Shown piece by piece: positions 36,787 to 39,538 of a DNA stretch of 39,538 nt. The stretch comes from Prochlorococcus sp. AG-418-C09. Its GTDB lineage: Bacteria; Cyanobacteriota; Cyanobacteriia; PCC-6307; Cyanobiaceae. The translations under genes and the position numbers were made by a program. Each line of letters opens with the position of its first letter. Position 1 is the first letter of the stretch. The stretch is taken from assembly GCA_003214355.1 (NCBI GenBank), contig QCLS01000010.1, positions 1 through 39,538 of the forward strand, read 5' to 3'. The notes under the pieces were generated by a model. That model did not search any database. It saw nothing but the letters and a program-made list of their open reading frames with translations, and was not told the DNA's origin.

Positions 36787-37143
36787 TTGAGCTTGAAAAA
36801 AACTTTAAATTTATTAATAGTTGCTTTTCTTTTCTTATTCCCTTTAACTGGTTATTCTGCAGAAATTCTTCAAATCAATACAACTAACGATATTGTTATT
36901 GGAGACCAAAACAGAGAACTCTCACTAACTTTGCCTTGTATTGAGGTAAAAAAAGATAATGAAAGATTAGCGGTAGAGATGCTTAAGAAGAGTTTTCCCA
37001 GAGGAAGTAAAATCAAAATAAAACCTTTTGGCTTAGATGAATCTATCTTGTCTGCAAAAATTTTCAGAGTTGATAATAAAAGTGAAATGACGCAAATTCT
37101 AATTTCTAGTGATTTAGCTAAAGATAAATGTACAAATAGTTAA
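36787..37143 (+). CDS. Small secreted protein, possibly a degenerate SNase-like OB-fold
   Basis: A 118-residue protein starting at TTG 36787 (a second TTG at 36793 is possible). The signal peptide (MSLKKT, hydrophobic 8-21) ends at GYSA, with cleavage before E26. The mature ~93 residues have the strand and helix order of a staphylococcal-nuclease-like fold: LTLPCIEV, an ERLAVEMLKKSFPRGSKIKIK segment in two parts, AKIFRV, and ILISSDLA. The catalytic Arg/Asp/Glu pattern of true SNases is not evident. That resemblance is by eye and weak. Two cysteines (in LPCIE and DKCTN) could form a disulfide. Confidence 0.55.
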   Translation: MSLKKTLNLLIVAFLFLFPLTGYSAEILQINTTNDIVIGDQNRELSLTLPCIEVKKDNERLAVEMLKKSFPRGSKIKIKPFGLDESILSAKIFRVDNKSEMTQILISSDLAKDKCTNS

Positions 37144-37147
37144 AATT

Positions 37148-37933
37148 TTAAGAACAAATTAAACTCCATTGGCGTTTATTTGTTTTTGTTCTTCTCCAGG
37201 AATGAAATTCCTTAGGGGTTTCATATGTACATTTCTCAGCGATTTCAATATTCATAATTGGAATCTTTTCCTTGCAAAGTTGTTTAAATGCAAACTCATG
37301 CAAATCTAATGGGTGTAAATCTTTTACATTGGGCAGATCTGAGATATCTTTATTTTTTTTAAGAGAATTATCAATAAAAGAATGGCCTACTTCATCGAAG
37401 TTTATTCTCTTATCAAATTCCTTAATGTATTTGGCTTCCAATAAATAATTTATTTTTGAAATAGATGGACCAATAGCTACTAACAACTCTTGTCTATTTG
37501 AACCTAATTCTTCTAGTAAAGATATTGTATTTCTTATTATTTTCTTTTCTAAACCTAGTCTCCCGCAATGTATCGCTGCGACTCTTCTCGTCTGTTTATC
37601 TGCAAATAGAATTGGTAGGCAATCAGCTGTATAAATCCATAAGTTCTGTCTAACCGCATCACTAATTATCCCGTCAGCTTTAGATCTCTCTTTTTGATAA
37701 AGATTTGATCCAAGTAATAAATTATTACTATGAACTTGATTTAATGAGCAGTTTATATTTTCTTTAGGTAGTCCATTAGCTATAGAATTAAGACTGAATT
37801 CATGGCTTTCTTTGGTAAAAAAAGCATGAATGAATTTAAAATTATTTAATAGCGGAGATGAATAGTAATTTAGCTTTATATCATTATTGATAACGATGAA
37901 TTCTTTTTTAAAAGATGTTTTAGAGTATTCCAC
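37148..37933 (-). CDS. pgeF: PgeF / YfiH (laccase-domain, DUF152) family protein
   Basis: A 261-residue YfiH-type protein. The zinc/metal triad is present: H68 in NQVHSNN, C105 in TADCLPI and H122 in AAIHCGR. The C-terminal signature (CTY..., FHSWRR, NKRQWSLI) is also kept. The family removes L-Ser-containing muropeptide errors in E. coli (PgeF) and has purine nucleoside phosphorylase activity in some homologues. The usual HAGWRG after the metal His reads HCGRLG here, losing the Trp. It ends 4 bp from the convergent secreted-protein gene and follows tab2 by 16 bp. Confidence 0.85.
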   Translation of the reverse strand: MEYSKTSFKKEFIVINNDIKLNYYSSPLLNNFKFIHAFFTKESHEFSLNSIANGLPKENINCSLNQVHSNNLLLGSNLYQKERSKADGIISDAVRQNLWIYTADCLPILFADKQTRRVAAIHCGRLGLEKKIIRNTISLLEELGSNRQELLVAIGPSISKINYLLEAKYIKEFDKRINFDEVGHSFIDNSLKKNKDISDLPNVKDLHPLDLHEFAFKQLCKEKIPIMNIEIAEKCTYETPKEFHSWRRTKTNKRQWSLICS

Positions 37934-37949
37934 TTAGTTAAGTAATAAG

Positions 37950-38861
37950 TTAATTAATAAGATCAATATCTTTAAGCAACCAGAATCCTGCAAATTTCTC
38001 GATAAATGGATTGGATTGAATAGATATAAATTGATACCCATTTGATAATTTCTTTGATTCAGAGAATTTAATTTTTAATGCTTCAGCATCTTTCTCCGAA
38101 AAATCAGAAACTAACCATTTGTCGTCTTCAAGAGCTTCAAGGATTAATCTCCTTTCATCTATTTCCAACTTAATAGGTTCAAGACTGCTAAACCAAGCGG
38201 CAAGAGCTATTGCTCTGTTTTCGCTAAATAGCCTCAAACCTGGGATTAAATGCTCATCGCTTATATCTTTACTGATTGGGAAAATATTTCCAAACTCAAT
38301 TGGCCATGTTTTTGCTTTTTTTAATTGCCCAATAGATAGTTCTGAAATTGTGAGTGAATCACCTCTTACTGCTTCAGGAAGTGGTTTTGGGTCATTTGCA
38401 ATTTGCGAGGTAAAGCTCGGAGCTAGAACTCCTCTAATGTATCCCGACTCTTTTGGGTAAATCTCCTTTTCAAGGTATTCAATTCTTTCAAAAAGTGAAT
38501 AAGTTCTTCTGCTTACTAAAGGTTCGATTTCTAGATTTTCTAGAGATTTTTTTATAATTGATTTCATGGAAGACCTCCAGAATCTTATCTTTGCTGGTTT
38601 TCCATGCCCGATGGTTGATGCATTCTCTATGGCTTCTTCTAATGCTTTAGTTAGCCATATTGAATTAACCTGATCTGAAGGACAAGTCTTTTCCCAATGA
38701 AAAGTTTCTTTAGAATCGAAATCTGATGTTGATGCGATAATTAGTTCCCATCTTTTTTTTCCATTCTTTTCAATTATTGGTCTTGAATAGAAATCCAATT
38801 CCCAATCTGAATTAGTTAATTTATTCTTTGAATAACTATTAATCTCACTTGTCATATTCAA
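37950..38861 (-). CDS. Tab2/Atab2 (DUF1092) family RNA-binding protein
   Basis: A 303-residue member of the Tab2/Atab2 family, recognised by the N-terminal WELDFYSRPI and by RFWRSSMKSII, RRTYSLFERIEYLEKEIYP and GVLAPSF. Plant and algal members bind psaB mRNA and promote photosystem protein translation in chloroplasts; the cyanobacterial role is inferred. Its ATG overlaps the stop of the S1-domain gene (ATGA, 38858-38861), so the two are translationally coupled. Both are predicted RNA-binding proteins, which suggests a shared translational role. Confidence 0.8.
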   Translation of the reverse strand: MNMTSEINSYSKNKLTNSDWELDFYSRPIIEKNGKKRWELIIASTSDFDSKETFHWEKTCPSDQVNSIWLTKALEEAIENASTIGHGKPAKIRFWRSSMKSIIKKSLENLEIEPLVSRRTYSLFERIEYLEKEIYPKESGYIRGVLAPSFTSQIANDPKPLPEAVRGDSLTISELSIGQLKKAKTWPIEFGNIFPISKDISDEHLIPGLRLFSENRAIALAAWFSSLEPIKLEIDERRLILEALEDDKWLVSDFSEKDAEALKIKFSESKKLSNGYQFISIQSNPFIEKFAGFWLLKDIDLIN

Positions 38862-39538
38862 ACTTCTTTGTGATTAAAAAGTGATTTAGCTTTTAGAGCT
38901 CTATCCTCAGCTTCGAGAAGTACCTTCTCTTTGTCTATGAGTAATTCTCCTGGGGTGTTTTCAAGTAGAGATGTATCTAACCCTATCCTGCCCTTTTCTA
39001 AATCGATCTCATTTATCAGTGCCTTTATTTCCTCCCCTTCAGCAAAAATTTCTCTTATATTGCGGATACTGCCTTTAGTTACTGATGAATGATGGAGAAG
39101 ACCACTAGCTCCACCTAGATCAACAAAAAAGCCATATGGCTTTACGGCCAGGATTCTACCCTGAATTAGTTGGCCTAACTCAAGTTCTGAGAATTTAGTA
39201 ACCAATGCAGCTTTTTTTTGCGATAAAACTAATTTCCTGGTTTCTGGATTAACTTCTAGGAAAGCGACTTTTATATTTTTGCTAACTAATGATTGGTAGT
39301 CAGAACCGTTATCTAATTGAGACCTTGGTATGAATCCTCTTAATCCATCAACATCACAAGTTAAACCTCCTCTATTAAAGCCATTAATTAATACTTCAAC
39401 AAGCTCTCCATTTTTTGCGATCTGAGATACATTTTCCCAACTCTTCCTTAGAATAAGTGCTCGCGCACTTACCGTGACCATTCCATCAGCATTCTGTTCT
39501 TTTACTACTAAAACTTCCATTTCTAGACCTATTGGAAA
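38858..39538 (-). CDS. S1-domain RNA-binding protein, ribosomal protein S1 homologue (Rps1b type), 5' end beyond window
   Basis: The frame is open through the ATG at 39520 to the window edge (FPIGLE precedes it), so the gene starts beyond 39538. The visible part includes the end of one S1 domain and two further ones: GELVEVLINGFNRGGLTCDV... and LGQLIQGRILAVKPYGFFVDLG. An acidic, helical C-terminal tail follows (KEKVLLEAEDRALKAKSLF). Cyanobacteria carry a full rpsA and a shorter S1-like gene (rps1b/nbp1). The short, low-complexity tail and pairing with Tab2 suggest the latter, but the missing 5' part prevents certainty. Confidence 0.8.
   Translation of the reverse strand, partial: FPIGLEMEVLVVKEQNADGMVTVSARALILRKSWENVSQIAKNGELVEVLINGFNRGGLTCDVDGLRGFIPRSQLDNGSDYQSLVSKNIKVAFLEVNPETRKLVLSQKKAALVTKFSELELGQLIQGRILAVKPYGFFVDLGGASGLLHHSSVTKGSIRNIREIFAEGEEIKALINEIDLEKGRIGLDTSLLENTPGELLIDKEKVLLEAEDRALKAKSLFNHKEV

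Overview
This window looks like an ordinary stretch of core chromosome from a marine picocyanobacterium, most likely Prochlorococcus. It is strongly AT-rich (about one third G+C by eye) and gene-dense with short spacers. It carries oxygenic-phototroph markers: Psb27, a ferrochelatase with a C-terminal chlorophyll-binding helix, a Tab2/Atab2 homologue and a cyanobacterial S1-domain protein. I also recognise the order tal / GG-reductase-like / frr / pyrH / cobO / integrase / hemH / ilvB from Prochlorococcus. That identification rests on memory; the strain is not resolved. I see no prophage, insertion sequence, CRISPR array, tRNA or rRNA.

Layout. 1-845 is the 3' end of a membrane protein gene (+). 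842-4292 (-) holds a fused iron-type ABC permease, a COG0523 GTPase with a His-rich tract, a pterin dehydratase and a YjbQ protein. 4396-6552 (+) has an M32 carboxypeptidase and a divergent but fully intact pyrophosphatase. 6560-8787 (-) has hemC and the principal sigma factor. A 319-bp gap (8788-9106) with RNA-like secondary structure precedes priA (+). 11382-13934 (-) has a TPR/DUF3153 protein, argB and a DUF2854 protein. A small ORF (+), ssb (-), cobK and cutA (+) follow. 15754-20444 (-) has a PfkB kinase, purA, psb27 and proS. 20627-22930 (+) has an HTH protein, a small membrane protein, the cyanobacterial-type ppa with two active-site substitutions, an ArsC/Spx protein and lepB. 22974-24305 (-) is a two-domain histidine phosphatase. 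24412-29138 (+) has a CPBP protease, an FtsL-like bitopic protein, ftsI and transaldolase. 29158-33609 (-) has a GG-reductase-like flavoprotein, frr, pyrH, cobO and a lone tyrosine recombinase. 33674-37143 (+) has hemH, ilvB and a small secreted protein. 37148-39538 (-) has pgeF, tab2 and an S1-domain gene that runs off the window.

How the genes fit together. Tetrapyrrole metabolism recurs (hemC, hemH, cobK, cobO, GG-reductase-like). So do basic information-processing functions (sigma factor, priA, ssb, proS, frr, S1/Tab2) and envelope or division functions (ftsL-like, ftsI, lepB, pgeF). No obviously new multi-gene system was found.

The observations most worth a second look are: the pyrophosphatase pair, in which the cyanobacterial-type copy has lost catalytic Asp and Tyr residues while a divergent copy 15 kb away is intact; a rod-like, 6S-like structured RNA candidate upstream of priA; an FtsL candidate in front of ftsI; a Psb27 without a lipobox; and a solitary intact tyrosine recombinase beside hemH.
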